From Aeriscardovia sp. (lineage in GTDB: Bacteria > Actinomycetota > Actinomycetes > Actinomycetales > Bifidobacteriaceae), in the NCBI GenBank assembly GCA_017538895.1, contig JAFYHY010000097.1, forward strand, positions 1 through 64,000: a stretch of 64,000 bases of DNA, in the 5' to 3' direction. The position numbers were made by a program, and so were the translations under genes. Each line of letters starts with the position of its first letter. Position 1 is the stretch's first letter. Shown one piece after another: positions 36,530-48,213 of the stretch. Below the pieces are notes generated by a model, which saw nothing but the letters and a program-made list of their open reading frames with translations, searched no databases and was not told the origin of the DNA.

Positions 36530-39500
36530 TCAGTACTGCATTTGATCGAATGATGCTGTGTCAGAACTTGCTTGATCTTGACGTGCACTGATGTTGAAGC
36601 CAAGTCCTTCAGTAGAATTTGCGCTATCTTCATCGTCGTATGTCAAGTCAATTGGTTGATCTTCAGCATTCAAAACTTCGACATTCAATGCGAGTGCTTG
36701 CATTTCCTTCAAGAGGACCTTGAAGGATTCTGGAATGCTTGGTGATGGTAAGTTTTCACCCTTAACGATTGCACCGTAGACGCGGACTCGACCGTCGACG
36801 TCATCGGATTTGACTGTCATCATTTCGTGCAATGTGTATGCAGCACCATAAGCTTCGAGTGCCCAGACTTCCATTTCGCCGAAGCGCTGTCCACCGAATT
36901 GTGCCTTACCACCTAATGGTTGTTGGGTAATCATTGAGTATGGTCCGGTTGCACGAGCATGGATCTTATCGTCAACAAGATGGTGAAGCTTAAGGATGTA
37001 CATCATACCCACAGAGATTGGCTTTGGATATGGTTCGCCAGTACGTCCATCGTAGAGGATGGCTTTACCACTGTCGTCGACGAGACGTTGACCGTCTTCG
37101 TTTGGTAGTGTGGTGCTGAGTAAGCCGGCTAATGCATCTTCTTTGACACCATCGAATACTGGTGTTGCGACTGGTGTATTAGGTTCTGCTTTTTCAGCGC
37201 CTGCAGGAATATGTTTCTTCCATTCGGATGCGAGAGCATCAAGATCGATATCCCATCCAGCGTGTGCGATCCAACCAAGGTGGAGTTCGAGGACCTGTCC
37301 GAGGTTCATTCGGCTTGGGACGCCTAATGGGTTCAACATAATATCGATTGGAGTACCATCAGCTAAGAATGGCATATCTTCTTCTGGAAGAATGCGGGAG
37401 ATGGTGCACTTGTTGCCGTGGCGGCCGGAAAGCTTATCGCCGACGCTGATCTTACGATGACGTGCAACATAAACTTTGATGATACGGTTAACGCCGCTTG
37501 GTAATTCTTCGTCTTCTTCGGATGCGGTTTCTTTTGTGATCTCTTTGACGGAGATGACAGTTCCCTTTTCTCCGTGAGGTAAGCGTAATGAGGTATCGCG
37601 TACTTCACGTGATTTTTCACCGAAGATAGCGCGGAGAAGACGTTCTTCTGGGGTGAGTTCTGTTTCACCTTTTGGAGTGACTTTACCGACCAGAATATCT
37701 CCAGCTTCGACTTCAGCACCAATACGAATGACGCCGCGTTCATCGAGATTGGCGACGGTTTCTTCGACGACGTTTGGAAGATCGCGGGTGATCTCTTCAG
37801 CGCCGAGTTTGGTATCGCGTGCATCAATTTCATATTCTTCAATATGAATAGAGCTGAGGGTATCGTCTTTGACAAGACGCTGTGAAATGATGGTTGCATC
37901 CTCGTAGTTGTAACCATTCCATGGCATGAATGCGACAAGAAGATTCTTACCGAGAGCTAATTCACCATCTTTGATTGCTGGACCATCAGCTAAGACAGAA
38001 CCGCGGTCGACACGTTCATCTTTGGAGACGATTGGCTTTTGGTTATAGCATGTCGTCTGGTTGGAACGGCTGAACTTGGTGAGTTTATAGCTTGATTGTG
38101 TTCCATCATCGTTCATCACGCGAATGATATCGGCAGACACGTAGGTAACAATACCTGGTTTTTCAGCAATAACGCAGTCACCAGAGTCATAGGCAGTACG
38201 CCATTCAGAACCTGTACCAACTAATGGGGCTTCAGATTCAATTAATGGGACAGCCTGACGCTGCATGTTTGCACCCATAAGGGCTCGGTGGCCTTCATCG
38301 TGTTCGAGGAATGGAATCAATGAGGATCCAACAGAGACCATCTCACGTGGGGAGACGTCCATGAAGTCAACATCATCAGTTGGAACATCGGTTGCTTCTT
38401 CAATTCCGTCTCGTGCAAGAGCAGTATCTGTAGCAATACGACCTTCTGCGTCGATTTCCTGGTTTGCCTGTGCGATAACGTGATTTGCTTCTTCGTCTGC
38501 AGTCATGTAGACGACTTCGTCAGTGACCTTGCGATCCACAACCTTGCGGTATGGAGCTTCAACGAAACCGAATGGGTTGACACGTCCGAAGCTTGCCAGA
38601 GAGCCAATCAAACCAATGTTTGGACCTTCTGGAGATTCGATTGGGCACATACGGCCGTAGTGGGATGGGTGAACATCACGGACTTCCATGGAAGCACGGT
38701 CACGAGTTAAACCACCAGGACCTAAAGCAGAAAGACGACGTTTGTTGGTGACGCCTGCCAAAGGATTGTTCTGGTCCATGAACTGTGACAGCTGTGATGT
38801 ACCGAAGAATTCTTTAATTGTTGCAGCTACAGGACGGATGTTAAGCAAAGACTGTGGTGTGATTGCTTCAGCATCTTGTGTTGTCATACGTTCGCGAACG
38901 ACGCGTTCCATATGAGACAAGCCTGTACGTAGCTGATTTTGAATCAATTCACCAACTTGACGAATACGTCGGTTAGCGAAGTGGTCAATATCATCGACTT
39001 CAACACGTAATTCAACTGGTTGACCATGACGAATTCCGTTAATGGTTTCATGTCCATCGTGAAGAGAGACAAGGTACTGGACAACAGCAATAATGTCTTC
39101 TTTAGTGAGTGAACGGTTTTCTGGATCGATATCGAGACCAAGCTTGCGGTTGATCTTGTATCGGCCGACACGTGCTAAATCATATCGACGATCGTTGAAA
39201 TAGAAGCTATCAAGTAATGTACGTCCAGCTTCTGGGGTTGGAGTATCATTTGGACGAATCTTACGATACAAATCAGTAAGAGCAGTATCCTGATCTGGGA
39301 CTGCTTCCTTGCTAATCAAGTCAAGGACTAATGGATAATCCTTGAAGGCATCGCGGATTTCTTCAATACTCATGCCAATAGCTTGAAGGAAAACAATAAC
39401 TGAGGTTTTGCGGCGACGATCAATACGTACAGCAAGTGAGTCTCGTTTATCGATTTCAAATTCGAGCCAAGCACCACGTGATGGAATAATACGTCCACCA

Positions 39501-40087
39501 TAGGTTTCTTTATCAGTTGTGCGATCAACTTCACGCTCAAAGTAAACGCCTGGAGAACGAACAAGCTGAGAAACAATTACACGTTCTGAACCACCAATGA
39601 TGAAAGTTCCATATGGTGTTTGGAGAGGAAAATCACCCATGAAAACGGTTTGTGATTTAATTTCTCCAGTATCAACATTAGTGAATTCGGCATTAACATA
39701 CAGTGGAGCTGAGAAAGTATAACCTTGTTCTTTGCATTCTTGCCATGTGTGGCTTGGTTCCTCGAAATAAGGATCTGAGAATGCAAGTTCCATCGTGTCA
39801 GCGAAGTTCTTGATTGGAGAGATCTCCTCAAAGACTTCTGCTAAACCACTTGTATGAGGCGTAGTGAAGGTGCCGTTCTTTTCGTCATCTGCTACGCGTG
39901 CTTTCCAGCGTTCATTGCCAACAAGCCAGTCAAAAGAATCAGTTTGAACACCAAGTAAATATGGTAACTGAATTGGTTCTCGAATGGAGGCAAAGTTGAC
40001 ACGCCTGGACGCTTTATGTAATTTGATGTCCTCTTCGTCGTTCCGAGCGAAGGTCTTTGTCGTGCTCTTTTCAGATGCAGCAGCCAA
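36530..40087 (-). CDS. rpoB: RNA polymerase beta subunit
   Basis: An 1185-residue beta. The rifampicin region is [17 protein letters not shown] followed by [14 protein letters not shown]. Against E. coli numbering, Asp516 and Ser531 are present but position 526, usually His, is Asn (codon 38744-38746, residue 448). Catalytic and flap segments ([42 protein letters not shown] split over the C-terminus) are intact. The first codon is TTG at 40087 with AAGGA nine bases upstream; no better ATG fits. It has its own leader of up to 185 bp and is not preceded by rplJ-rplL. Confidence 0.97.
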   Translation of the reverse strand: MAAASEKSTTKTFARNDEEDIKLHKASRRVNFASIREPIQLPYLLGVQTDSFDWLVGNERWKARVADDEKNGTFTTPHTSGLAEVFEEISPIKNFADTMELAFSDPYFEEPSHTWQECKEQGYTFSAPLYVNAEFTNVDTGEIKSQTVFMGDFPLQTPYGTFIIGGSERVIVSQLVRSPGVYFEREVDRTTDKETYGGRIIPSRGAWLEFEIDKRDSLAVRIDRRRKTSVIVFLQAIGMSIEEIRDAFKDYPLVLDLISKEAVPDQDTALTDLYRKIRPNDTPTPEAGRTLLDSFYFNDRRYDLARVGRYKINRKLGLDIDPENRSLTKEDIIAVVQYLVSLHDGHETINGIRHGQPVELRVEVDDIDHFANRRIRQVGELIQNQLRTGLSHMERVVRERMTTQDAEAITPQSLLNIRPVAATIKEFFGTSQLSQFMDQNNPLAGVTNKRRLSALGPGGLTRDRASMEVRDVHPSHYGRMCPIESPEGPNIGLIGSLASFGRVNPFGFVEAPYRKVVDRKVTDEVVYMTADEEANHVIAQANQEIDAEGRIATDTALARDGIEEATDVPTDDVDFMDVSPREMVSVGSSLIPFLEHDEGHRALMGANMQRQAVPLIESEAPLVGTGSEWRTAYDSGDCVIAEKPGIVTYVSADIIRVMNDDGTQSSYKLTKFSRSNQTTCYNQKPIVSKDERVDRGSVLADGPAIKDGELALGKNLLVAFMPWNGYNYEDATIISQRLVKDDTLSSIHIEEYEIDARDTKLGAEEITRDLPNVVEETVANLDERGVIRIGAEVEAGDILVGKVTPKGETELTPEERLLRAIFGEKSREVRDTSLRLPHGEKGTVISVKEITKETASEEDEELPSGVNRIIKVYVARHRKISVGDKLSGRHGNKCTISRILPEEDMPFLADGTPIDIMLNPLGVPSRMNLGQVLELHLGWIAHAGWDIDLDALASEWKKHIPAGAEKAEPNTPVATPVFDGVKEDALAGLLSTTLPNEDGQRLVDDSGKAILYDGRTGEPYPKPISVGMMYILKLHHLVDDKIHARATGPYSMITQQPLGGKAQFGGQRFGEMEVWALEAYGAAYTLHEMMTVKSDDVDGRVRVYGAIVKGENLPSPSIPESFKVLLKEMQALALNVEVLNAEDQPIDLTYDDEDSANSTEGLGFNISARQDQASSDTASFDQMQY

Positions 40088-40175
40088 GTGATTCGTTCCT
40101 TACGTTGAGTAGTTATTCACAAAGGAAAAGGACGACCGTGATCATACGAATGCTGTTTTTCAGCGGCATGTATCG

Positions 40176-40206
40176 GCGGGCGTCTCCCTCGCTGCAGCAT
40201 GCCCGC
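40176..40206 (-). promoter_or_regulatory. GC-rich hairpin in the rpoB leader
   Basis: GCGGGC (40176-40181) pairs with GCCCGC (40201-40206); an overlapping alternative pairs AGCGG(G)CATG with CATGCCGCT further out (40162-40207). The GC-rich block stands in an AT-rich 185-bp gap about 90 bp before the rpoB start. A leader attenuator or promoter-near structure is possible. Confidence 0.35.
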
Positions 40207-40272
40207 TATATGACATACTTACAAGCAAAATATATAGTATTTCAAAATATAGACATTTTTGCAAGTTTTTAG

Positions 40273-41373
40273 CTAAATTTCAGCATGTTTTCCACATAAT
40301 TCACTTGTCTGTTGATAAGCAATGTCAGCATCTTGCTTGATTTGATCAATCAATGCTTGAATGGAATCAAACTTGATCTGTCCTCGGAGACGTTCCAAAA
40401 AGATAATATGAACATGATGCTGGTATAAATCAATCCAATCAGGGTGATGCAGAATATTTGCTTCAAGTAAGTAATCTCGTTTAATACCATCATCTGCGAA
40501 GGTTTCTTTTGTCCCGATAGAGATTGCTGCTGGATAGGTCTTCTCTTCACTATTCTTCTGTTGAGGTAAACCACAGTCGACAAGCCAACCGGAATAGACA
40601 CCTTCAGAAGGCATTAGGCCTTGAATATCTCCACCTAAATTAGCTGTTGGGAATCCAAGTTCACGTCCTCTTTGCTCACCATGAACCACTTCCCCTTCTA
40701 TCACATGATAATGACCGAGAAGCGATGTGGCGTAACTTATCTGTCCTTTTTGTAAAAGAGAACGAATATAAGTTGAGCTCCATGCACGCACCTGACGTGA
40801 AGAAGATAAAGTAACATACCCAGGTCCTTGATGGTATACAACCTCAAGTGAAAACAGACGAGTATCTTGAGCGAAAGAACGAATCGTTGGAATTGTCCCT
40901 TCCCTATTCTTTCCTAATTGAGCATCTTCCCCTAATACTAAAGAGGACATTTTAAGAGAAGTGACAAGATCATTGAGAAAATCTTGATAGGTATTGTTAG
41001 CAAACGCTAATGTGTATGTAATCACATACACCTCATCGATTTTGAGCTGTTCCAGATAATGTATTCTCTGTGAGATCGACATAATCTGATGTTTTAACGA
41101 ATCTTTTTTAACTTCTTCTGTACTAATTTGTTCCCTATGATGGGTCTTAGCATAATGATGTACTAATCCTGGTTGAGGAGAAAAAAGAATAACTATTGAG
41201 CGTAAATTCTCATGATCAGCTATTTCTGTCACACGATGAAGAATAGATTGATGTCCGCAATGTACACCATCGAAGCTACCAATAGTAACGACAGAACTCT
41301 TCATCTGTGTTAATGCTTCTGTTGGCCAATTAATCGTGCCATTTTCTTCAGGAATAATCGAAATAGTTCTCAT
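40273..41373 (-). CDS. ribF: Bifunctional riboflavin kinase / FAD synthetase
   Basis: A 366-residue RibF making FMN and FAD from riboflavin. The N-terminal nucleotidyltransferase has IGSFDGVHCGHQSIL and a later SSRQVRAWSSTYIRSLL segment; the C-terminal flavokinase domain has GHYHVIEGEVVHGEQRGRELGFPTANL (seen as GRELGFPTANL). The ATG at 41373 is preferred over 41409 since MRTISI starts a strand typical of the family and AGAAG lies close upstream. The gene is somewhat longer than usual. It ends the nusA-ribF string, 45 bp after truB. Confidence 0.94.
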   Translation of the reverse strand: MRTISIIPEENGTINWPTEALTQMKSSVVTIGSFDGVHCGHQSILHRVTEIADHENLRSIVILFSPQPGLVHHYAKTHHREQISTEEVKKDSLKHQIMSISQRIHYLEQLKIDEVYVITYTLAFANNTYQDFLNDLVTSLKMSSLVLGEDAQLGKNREGTIPTIRSFAQDTRLFSLEVVYHQGPGYVTLSSSRQVRAWSSTYIRSLLQKGQISYATSLLGHYHVIEGEVVHGEQRGRELGFPTANLGGDIQGLMPSEGVYSGWLVDCGLPQQKNSEEKTYPAAISIGTKETFADDGIKRDYLLEANILHHPDWIDLYQHHVHIIFLERLRGQIKFDSIQALIDQIKQDADIAYQQTSELCGKHAEI

Positions 41374-41418
41374 AAATATCTTCTCGTTTATGTCATGCTG
41401 TAACAGCATGAACTATTT

Positions 41419-42477
41419 TTATGACTGATCTAAAGGAAAGACCGTTATAGGTTTCACGATAGATGAAACCTGATCAGAACAAACAGGACTGCAAATCGCA
41501 ATAAGATTAGTTTTATCGACCACAGCGCATGGTGATTGCACAATAACAGGCACACAAATACGACGTCCACATCGGATATCTATTACCTGCATATCTGAAA
41601 TAGTTATTGTTGGTAAGACCTGCTTTGCCACATTATAAAGCGACATCACTGCATGCTGATCATACTCATCTAGCACCGCACGAGTACGAGCGATCTCTTG
41701 ATGAGTTTTACGATCTGTAATCATTATTTGTTCTTGATGCGCTGTACACGCTTGATTAACGGAAAAAGCGCCAACTTGTGTACGACGCAAAAAAGTCAAA
41801 TAACCGCCGACACCGAGACAATTACCTAGATCACGGCCAAGTGATCGAATATAAGTTCCTGTTGAACAGGTAATTTCTGCAGTCACATCTAAGAAATACT
41901 CAGATTCTTGTGCATGATTATGTGGATTAGCTGAGATAAGAAAATCGGTATTCGCTTCATTTGCAGTAACTAATTGGCATTTTTCGATAGTAAAAGAGTA
42001 AATAGTGACTGGTCGAGAAGGTAAAACAACATTCTCCCCTTTACGCGCTAAATCATAAGCACGCTGCCCATCAATATGGATAGCTGAATACGCGCTTGGC
42101 CTTTGATAAATCATGCCTAGAAAATGTTCTGATATTTCTCGTTGAATATCAGAAGGGGTAAGATGCTGAATCTTCTCTGTTTGCGATGCGGTTTGATATG
42201 AGCTTCGTTCCCCTTCAGCATCATCAGTAGTTGTTGTTGCGCCAAGACGAATAATTGTTCGATATGTTTTCTGTTGACCAGAAAGATATTGCAATAACCG
42301 TGTTCCTTGACCAAAAGCCAATAACAGCAGACCGCTAGCTTGCGGATCTAACGTTCCTGCATGTCCTACTTTACGAATATGTGATACACGGCGATAAGCC
42401 GCTACAATGTCAAAACTACTGACACCGAGCGGCTTATCAACACACAGAAAACCTGATTTTTGTGGTACTTCTGTCAC
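41419..42477 (-). CDS. truB: tRNA pseudouridine-55 synthase
   Basis: A 352-residue TruB that makes pseudouridine 55 in the T-loop of tRNA. The catalytic Asp lies in HAGTLDPQASGLL; KTYRTIIRLGATTTTDDAEGE and TGTYIRSLGRDLG follow. The C-terminal PUA-like region is present. Its start overlaps the rbfA stop by 4 bp. Confidence 0.95.
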   Translation of the reverse strand: MTEVPQKSGFLCVDKPLGVSSFDIVAAYRRVSHIRKVGHAGTLDPQASGLLLLAFGQGTRLLQYLSGQQKTYRTIIRLGATTTTDDAEGERSSYQTASQTEKIQHLTPSDIQREISEHFLGMIYQRPSAYSAIHIDGQRAYDLARKGENVVLPSRPVTIYSFTIEKCQLVTANEANTDFLISANPHNHAQESEYFLDVTAEITCSTGTYIRSLGRDLGNCLGVGGYLTFLRRTQVGAFSVNQACTAHQEQIMITDRKTHQEIARTRAVLDEYDQHAVMSLYNVAKQVLPTITISDMQVIDIRCGRRICVPVIVQSPCAVVDKTNLIAICSPVCSDQVSSIVKPITVFPLDQS

Positions 42478-42941
42478 TTATCTTCCTCAAAATCATCTAG
42501 GAAGTCTTCGTCATCATGTTTGTAAGGATCTGCATCTCCTGCATATTCCTTACCTTCACGTAAATGATCAAGTTCCTTATCACGGTTTGCTGCAAAGACA
42601 AGCATATCGTCTAAATCAGCTGCTGAAGCAGGAACTTCATCAAAAACGAATTCCAGAAGAGGAGTTAAACGCATATGAGCTTTTTGACCTACTTTAGAAC
42701 GTAAACGTCCTCGAGCTTGATCTAATGCACGTTGAGCGCGTTCACGTTCACCACGTTCTTTACCAGCATCACCTAACTGTGTCCAAAAGATTCGTGCAAT
42801 ATGCAAATCGTTTGTGACACGGACATCTGTAATAGTGACATTATGTAAACGAGGATCATGAAAGTCGCGTTCTAAGCTTGCTGCCACAATGCGTTGAACC
42901 ATTGCAGCAAGGCGACCAGCTTTAGGAGTCATCTCTGCCAT
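42474..42941 (-). CDS. rbfA: Ribosome-binding factor A
   Basis: A 155-residue RbfA, a 30S maturation factor for 16S rRNA. KH-like core: RIVAASLERDFHDPRL, VTITDVRVTNDLHIARIFW and LTPLLEFVFDEVPASA. A charged tail of about 35 residues ends in DDEDFLDDFEEDK. It begins 3 bp after infB and overlaps truB, as in the usual operon. Confidence 0.95.
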   Translation of the reverse strand: MAEMTPKAGRLAAMVQRIVAASLERDFHDPRLHNVTITDVRVTNDLHIARIFWTQLGDAGKERGERERAQRALDQARGRLRSKVGQKAHMRLTPLLEFVFDEVPASAADLDDMLVFAANRDKELDHLREGKEYAGDADPYKHDDEDFLDDFEEDK

Positions 42942-42944
42942 AAA

Positions 42945-45809
42945 TCAGTCCTCTTTCTTAGGAGCAAGACTTAAGGATGGGTTTTCTTCTTCTTTAGCTG
43001 CTGCTTCTGCCTTTGCTTTTTCTGCAGCAAGATCACGCTGAGTTTCTTGCATCTCATAGGTCTCAATGATGTCGCCTTCTTGAATATCATTGAAGGTTCC
43101 AAGGTTGATACCGGCTTCGTAACCAGCCTTAACCTCAGTAACATCATCTTTGAAACGACGCAATGAGGTAATAGTCAAATCGTTAACAGTAACGACACCA
43201 TTGCGTGTGATGCGAGCTTTTGTACCGCGTTTAACGGTTCCGTCTTGAACAAGAACACCAGCGATGTTGCCGAGCTTAGAAGAGCGGAAGATTTGTCGGA
43301 TCTCAGAATGAGATGTAACAACCTCTTCATAGATTGGCTTTAACATGCCTTCAAGAGCTGCCTGGATTTCTTCAACAGCTTTATAAATGACAGAGTAGAA
43401 CTTAATTTCGATTCCTTCATTTTCAGCCATATCAGCAACGTTCTTATTTGGACGAACATTGAATCCGACAATGACAGCTTTATCCACAGTAGCCAAGTTG
43501 ACATCGTTTTGGGTGATTGCACCAACACCACGATGGATAACTTGAATACCAACCTCTTCAGAGACTTTAATCTTCATTAACTCATCTTCAAGAGCTTCGA
43601 CAGATCCAGAAGAATCGCCCTTAATAACAAGGTTGAGCATATCAACTTCAGCCTTCTTGAACTGCTTTTGGAGGCTTTCAAGAGAGACAATCTTATGACG
43701 CTTTGCCAAGCTAGCTGCACGCTTTGTTGCTTCACGTTTTTCGGCAATCTGACGTGCAGCACGATCATCAGGAGCAACAAGGAACAAATCACCAGCAGTT
43801 GGAACAGAGGTAAGACCAAGAACTGCCACTGGGGTTGATGGTGTTGCTTCTTTAACTTGGCTTCCATCTTCGTCAAGCATAGCGCGAACACGACCGTAGG
43901 CTGTTCCTACAACGATAGGATCGCCAATATGCAAAGTACCTTGTTGAACGAGTACTGTGGTCATTGAACCACGACCTTTATCAAGACGTGCTTCGATGGT
44001 TGCACCACGAGCTGGCATATTTGGATTTGCACGCAAATCAAGATCTGCATCAGCAGTGAGCAAAACAGCGTCAAGTAATTCGTCTACATTAGTTCCGTTC
44101 TTTGCTGAGATATCAACAAACATGGTATCTCCACCATATTCTTCAGAAACGAGACCGAATTCCATCAGCTGGGAACGAACCTTCTGTGGATTAGCACCAG
44201 GTAAATCAATCTTGTTAACTGCGACCACAATTGGAACATGAGCTGCTTGAGCGTGATTAATTGCTTCTACAGTTTGTGGCATGACGCCATCATCTGCAGC
44301 AACAACCAAGATAGCAACATCAGTAATCTCAGCACCACGAGCACGCATAGCAGTGAATGCTTCGTGACCTGGAGTATCAAGGAAGGTGATTTCTCGGCTG
44401 CTTCCATTCAGATCGACAGTTACTCGATAAGCACCAATACGCTGAGTAATACCACCAGCCTCATGCTTGGCAACATGAGTTTGACGAATGGTATCCAATA
44501 AACGAGTCTTACCGTGATCCACGTGACCCATAACAGTAACGACAGGTGGGCGAGGCTTCAAATCTTCATCATCTTGTAATTGTTCTTCATCAAGATTGAT
44601 GTCAAACTGTTCAAGAATTTGCTTATCTTCTTCCTCGGCAGAAACAATTTCAATGTTCCAACCGATTTCTTCACCGAGGATCTTGAAGGTATCAGCATCG
44701 AGTGACTGTGTAGCTGTTGCTATCTGACCTAAATGGAATAAGACTGTTACCAATGCTGCTGTATTAATTTGGATCTTATCAGCTAAATCAGCTAATGAAG
44801 CACCTTGACGCAAACGAATTGTTTTACCGTTGCCCGTTGGAATACGTACTCCAGCAATTGTTGGTGCCTTTAACTCTAAGAACTCTTGACGCTTTTCACG
44901 ACGGTTCTTACGAGCCTTGGAAGAACGACTTCCTTGGTGTCCGAATGCGCCAGCTGCACCACCACGACCACGCGCTGGAGCAGAATTCTGGGGAGCGCTA
45001 TTAATGTTGTTATTGTTCCAACGACCAGAACCTGGGCGCGAAGAGGTAGTCGTGCTGGTTGTATTGTTCTTATTCCACTGATTATTTGGACGTGGTGATG
45101 CTGCGTTGCGTCCTGCTCCACCACGGTTACCACGACCATTAGCGTTGCGTCCTGCTCCACCACGGTTACCACGACCATTAGTGGCGGCAGAAGCTCCACC
45201 ATGAGATGACATTGGATGTGGATGAGGAATATCACCTGGAGTTGGGAATCTCATACCTTGCTGAGAAGCAAATGGATTATTTCCTGGACGTGGTCCTGAA
45301 AGATGAGCACCTGGCTTTGCATGGCTACTGCCAGTTGGTAAGCCACCTGTTTGTCCTGGGCGAGGTACACCTGGTTTACCTGGTTTACGAACTGGAGAAG
45401 ATTTACCTGCTTTATTACGCTTATCGAAACCTGCAAAATCACCTGGTTTTGCAGAGACACGTGGTCCTGGAGTCGGAGCACTAGAACGGCGTACTGCAGA
45501 AGGCATTGGTCGTGCGACTAATGACGATGGTTTTACTGATTCAGCATCAGCATGAGATACGAGAGTAGCGTGAGGTTTCGGAGTAGGGTTACTCAGCTTA
45601 TGTGGTGCTGAACTTGTAGTTGTTTTGTTTGCAGTTTTTATACCTGGGAATTGTTCTTGCAACTTATGTACTACAGGTGCTTCAACTGTAGACGAAGCAG
45701 ACTTAACAAACTCTCCCATATCTTTTAACTTATTCAGAATTGTCTTACTATCAACGTTGAATTTTTTTGCCAATTCATAAACGCGTGCTTTAGGCACAGA
45801 TTTCTCCAT
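42945..45809 (-). CDS. infB: Translation initiation factor IF-2
   Basis: A 954-residue IF-2. Residues 1-50 form the N-terminal IF2N domain ([24 protein letters not shown]), followed by a long Pro/Gly/Arg/Asn-rich linker (about 60-300) and a second IF2N-like module. The GTPase domain follows with [22 protein letters not shown] and NKIDLPGA; domains II-IV follow to the end. The linker holds a perfect 39-bp tandem duplication. The usual ylxR gene between nusA and infB is absent; only 130 bp separate them. Confidence 0.96.
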   Translation of the reverse strand: MEKSVPKARVYELAKKFNVDSKTILNKLKDMGEFVKSASSTVEAPVVHKLQEQFPGIKTANKTTTSSAPHKLSNPTPKPHATLVSHADAESVKPSSLVARPMPSAVRRSSAPTPGPRVSAKPGDFAGFDKRNKAGKSSPVRKPGKPGVPRPGQTGGLPTGSSHAKPGAHLSGPRPGNNPFASQQGMRFPTPGDIPHPHPMSSHGGASAATNGRGNRGGAGRNANGRGNRGGAGRNAASPRPNNQWNKNNTTSTTTSSRPGSGRWNNNNINSAPQNSAPARGRGGAAGAFGHQGSRSSKARKNRREKRQEFLELKAPTIAGVRIPTGNGKTIRLRQGASLADLADKIQINTAALVTVLFHLGQIATATQSLDADTFKILGEEIGWNIEIVSAEEEDKQILEQFDINLDEEQLQDDEDLKPRPPVVTVMGHVDHGKTRLLDTIRQTHVAKHEAGGITQRIGAYRVTVDLNGSSREITFLDTPGHEAFTAMRARGAEITDVAILVVAADDGVMPQTVEAINHAQAAHVPIVVAVNKIDLPGANPQKVRSQLMEFGLVSEEYGGDTMFVDISAKNGTNVDELLDAVLLTADADLDLRANPNMPARGATIEARLDKGRGSMTTVLVQQGTLHIGDPIVVGTAYGRVRAMLDEDGSQVKEATPSTPVAVLGLTSVPTAGDLFLVAPDDRAARQIAEKREATKRAASLAKRHKIVSLESLQKQFKKAEVDMLNLVIKGDSSGSVEALEDELMKIKVSEEVGIQVIHRGVGAITQNDVNLATVDKAVIVGFNVRPNKNVADMAENEGIEIKFYSVIYKAVEEIQAALEGMLKPIYEEVVTSHSEIRQIFRSSKLGNIAGVLVQDGTVKRGTKARITRNGVVTVNDLTITSLRRFKDDVTEVKAGYEAGINLGTFNDIQEGDIIETYEMQETQRDLAAEKAKAEAAAKEEENPSLSLAPKKED
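45103..45180. repeat. Perfect 39-bp tandem duplication inside infB
   Basis: Two identical 39-base units, 45103-45141 and 45142-45180, encode two copies of a 13-residue Gly/Arg/Asn unit ([13 protein letters not shown]) in the flexible IF-2 linker. Being in frame and identical at the base level, it is recent or kept uniform by slippage, and copy number may vary among strains. Confidence 0.95.
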
Positions 45810-45939
45810 TCCTGACCACGTGGAATTGTGCGTGGTCGTTTAAAACTTCCAATACATCATTACATTTTTGCGACCATAGTCGTACCCATCTCTCGATGTG
45901 TGATCCGCTATAGAGCTGGATAATCTGAAGTGTCTAGGT

Positions 45940-47064
45940 TCACTCTTCAGAAGAATTATCGAATGATGTGTCTCCAGATAATGCAGATGTATCATCATTG
46001 CAGTCATCATTAGAATCAAGCTCTTCAGCAGCTAAGGTTTCCTGACGCTTCTTCAAAGCAGCTTCATGCTGTTCTTGTGACTCAACACCGATCTTCCAAC
46101 CAGTTAATTTAGCTGCAAGTCGAGCATTTTGTCCTTCTTTACCGATAGCAAGACTGAGTTGAGAATCTGGAACAAATGCAACTGCAGTCTTACTCTTTCG
46201 GCTAAGAACTTGTACTGAAGGAACATGTGCTGGTGATAATGCTGCTGCAATGAAGGCTGCTGGATCAGATGAATAATCGACAATATCAATTTTTTCATCA
46301 TTCAGGTTTTCCATTACGGCACGAACACGTGAACCACCAGGCCCAATTAATGCTCCTTTAGGATTGATGCCTTTCGCATTAGCTTTAACAGCGATCTTAG
46401 AACGCGCGCCGGCTTCACGAGCAATACCCATAATGGATACAACTCCAGAAGTTAATTCTGGGACTTCACGTTCAAAGAGTAAGCGAACAAGATCAGGGTG
46501 TGAGCGTGACACAATGATTTCTGGCCCGTGGATACCACGAGAAACAGAGACAACATAGACACGAAGACGTTCTCCATGACGGTAAACTTCTCCAGGTACT
46601 TGTTCACGTCGTGGTAGTAAGGCTTCAACGTCTCCTACCTTGATATGAACATTATGGAGATCACCATGATCTTGACGAATGACACCAGTAATGAGCTTTC
46701 CTTTACGTCCTGAGAAAGCACCAAAAATCTTGTCATCCTCTACCTGGCGGAAAAGCTGCTGGATAACTTGTCGTGCAGTATAGACAGCCTGACGACCAAA
46801 CTCTTTTGTTGTGTCGTCATACTCTTCGCTTAGTTGAATAGTTGGATAAGGATTTTCTTCAGTTGGTTCTTGCTTAATCTCATCTTGTACCCAAACTGTA
46901 AAAGATCCTGAACGATCGTCTAACTCTACACGAGCATGTTTAGCAGATCCTGGTGTTTTAAAATAAGCTTGAAGCAAGGCTTCCTGCAAAGCATCCGTCA
47001 ATGTTGCATCGTCAATGCCTTCAGTAGCAGCTAGTTGACGAATACTAGTTAAGTCTAAATCCAT
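45940..47064 (-). CDS. nusA: Transcription elongation/termination factor NusA
   Basis: A 374-residue NusA: N-terminal polymerase-binding domain (about 1-125), S1 domain with [21 protein letters not shown] (read as TGVIRQDHG), then two KH domains with [15 protein letters not shown] and [20 protein letters not shown] 45-residue charged tail (about 330-374) follows. It heads the nusA-infB-rbfA-truB-ribF string. The rimP gene that often precedes nusA is not here; a plus-strand secreted-protein gene begins 189 bp upstream. Confidence 0.95.
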   Translation of the reverse strand: MDLDLTSIRQLAATEGIDDATLTDALQEALLQAYFKTPGSAKHARVELDDRSGSFTVWVQDEIKQEPTEENPYPTIQLSEEYDDTTKEFGRQAVYTARQVIQQLFRQVEDDKIFGAFSGRKGKLITGVIRQDHGDLHNVHIKVGDVEALLPRREQVPGEVYRHGERLRVYVVSVSRGIHGPEIIVSRSHPDLVRLLFEREVPELTSGVVSIMGIAREAGARSKIAVKANAKGINPKGALIGPGGSRVRAVMENLNDEKIDIVDYSSDPAAFIAAALSPAHVPSVQVLSRKSKTAVAFVPDSQLSLAIGKEGQNARLAAKLTGWKIGVESQEQHEAALKKRQETLAAEELDSNDDCNDDTSALSGDTSFDNSSEE

Positions 47065-47253
47065 CCTCGCCCTCTCGATATTAAGTTTTCAGCTCCGGTG
47101 TCGCTAATGCGATTGCTCCTTATATTTCGGTCTTTATCGACTATTAGTCTACTTATTCATACAGACACAAAACTAAAGTGGAGAGTCTCTACGATAATTA
47201 GGTATGTTATTAAAAAGAGGACGTCTTGTCTTTTCTAAAGTAGGAGAATATCA

Positions 47254-48132
47254 GTGAGAAAACTTCATTATGAGACATCAACCGTGTCCCATCAGGTTTT
47301 AAAACTATTAGCTTGTATAAGCCTCTGCATTGGTTTATTAATAACCGTTTGTATCGCACGACCTGCTTTAGCTGATACCGTTAGTCAGACGCCTATTGAA
47401 TCATGTTCAGTTACTTTGACAAATATTCGACGGAATATATCATTAGAAAATGCAGAATATCCATCAATCCTACGTTTCTTTGCTTATCAAAATAATGCAA
47501 ACCTTTGGCTTGATGCTGCTGCTCAATGTAGTGACCGTTATGAACAAAGTATCGTATATTCAGCTTACGATAGTTATGAAGCTCATCAGATTGCTCTTCA
47601 CAATGGTATTGCTTCTTCTGCAGTTGATACTGGTGCAGATCTCGATCATTTACGAACTGTTTCTCCTACAACATCTAATGATGTGATTACAGCTAGTATT
47701 TCTGTACCTACTGATTTAGGTGATTCAACAGAAACAGCTCTTGCTGGAGCACAGGATAAAGCTGCCTTTTCTATGGAAGTTCTTGGGGCACGAAGTAATC
47801 CTAAAAATGAGGATGATTTTGCACTCAGCTTCCGATCTCGAACTAATGCAGCACAATTTGCTGGAACATTATCAACTGATCCTCGCAAAAAAGTCTATTC
47901 TGTACAAACCTTATTAAAGAATCCAGTATCCATTATTGACCCATCGACAGGTCTGCTTGTCCCGACAAACTCTGCTGTGGAAATGGAACTAGGGTTGAGT
48001 GAAGTTACTGGTACAAAAACGCTGACATCTCCACAAAAGCGTTATGCAGCAGCCGCATTTATTCGTTCGGCATTTTATGATGCTTTTATTTTAGGGTATC
48101 CAACGAGCCCATTGCCATTACAAGAGAAATAA
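47254..48132 (+). CDS. Secreted protein of unknown function
   Basis: A 292-residue protein that I do not recognise. It has a long signal peptide: basic N-terminus, hydrophobic core about residues 17-34, and a likely cleavage after PALA (about residue 41). The mature part (about 250 residues) is mixed alpha/beta in look, with two Cys in the first half (SCSVTL and AAQCSD) that could form a disulphide, and no catalytic motif, repeat or sorting signal. GTG start with AGGAGA six bases upstream. It stands alone between nusA and proS, with a terminator 18 bp after the stop. Confidence 0.75.
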   Translation: MRKLHYETSTVSHQVLKLLACISLCIGLLITVCIARPALADTVSQTPIESCSVTLTNIRRNISLENAEYPSILRFFAYQNNANLWLDAAAQCSDRYEQSIVYSAYDSYEAHQIALHNGIASSAVDTGADLDHLRTVSPTTSNDVITASISVPTDLGDSTETALAGAQDKAAFSMEVLGARSNPKNEDDFALSFRSRTNAAQFAGTLSTDPRKKVYSVQTLLKNPVSIIDPSTGLLVPTNSAVEMELGLSEVTGTKTLTSPQKRYAAAAFIRSAFYDAFILGYPTSPLPLQEK

Positions 48133-48150
48133 TCATAACTAATAACTTCA

Positions 48151-48197
48151 AGGGAGAGACGTCTACTAGAAACTAGTAGCACCTCTCCCTTTTTTAC
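48151..48197 (+). terminator. Terminator of the secreted-protein gene
   Basis: Two-part stem: AGGGAGAG with CTCTCCCT (48151-48158 and 48183-48190) and inner CTACTAG with CTAGTAG around AAA, followed by six T on the plus strand. The minus side lacks a T run, so it does not obviously serve proS. Confidence 0.8.
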
Positions 48198-48213
48198 TGA
48201 TGTCAAAAGGATA

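Noticed and set aside
45103-45180. CRISPR-like or mobile repeat
   Set aside because: It is a two-copy, directly adjoining in-frame repeat without spacers, inside infB.
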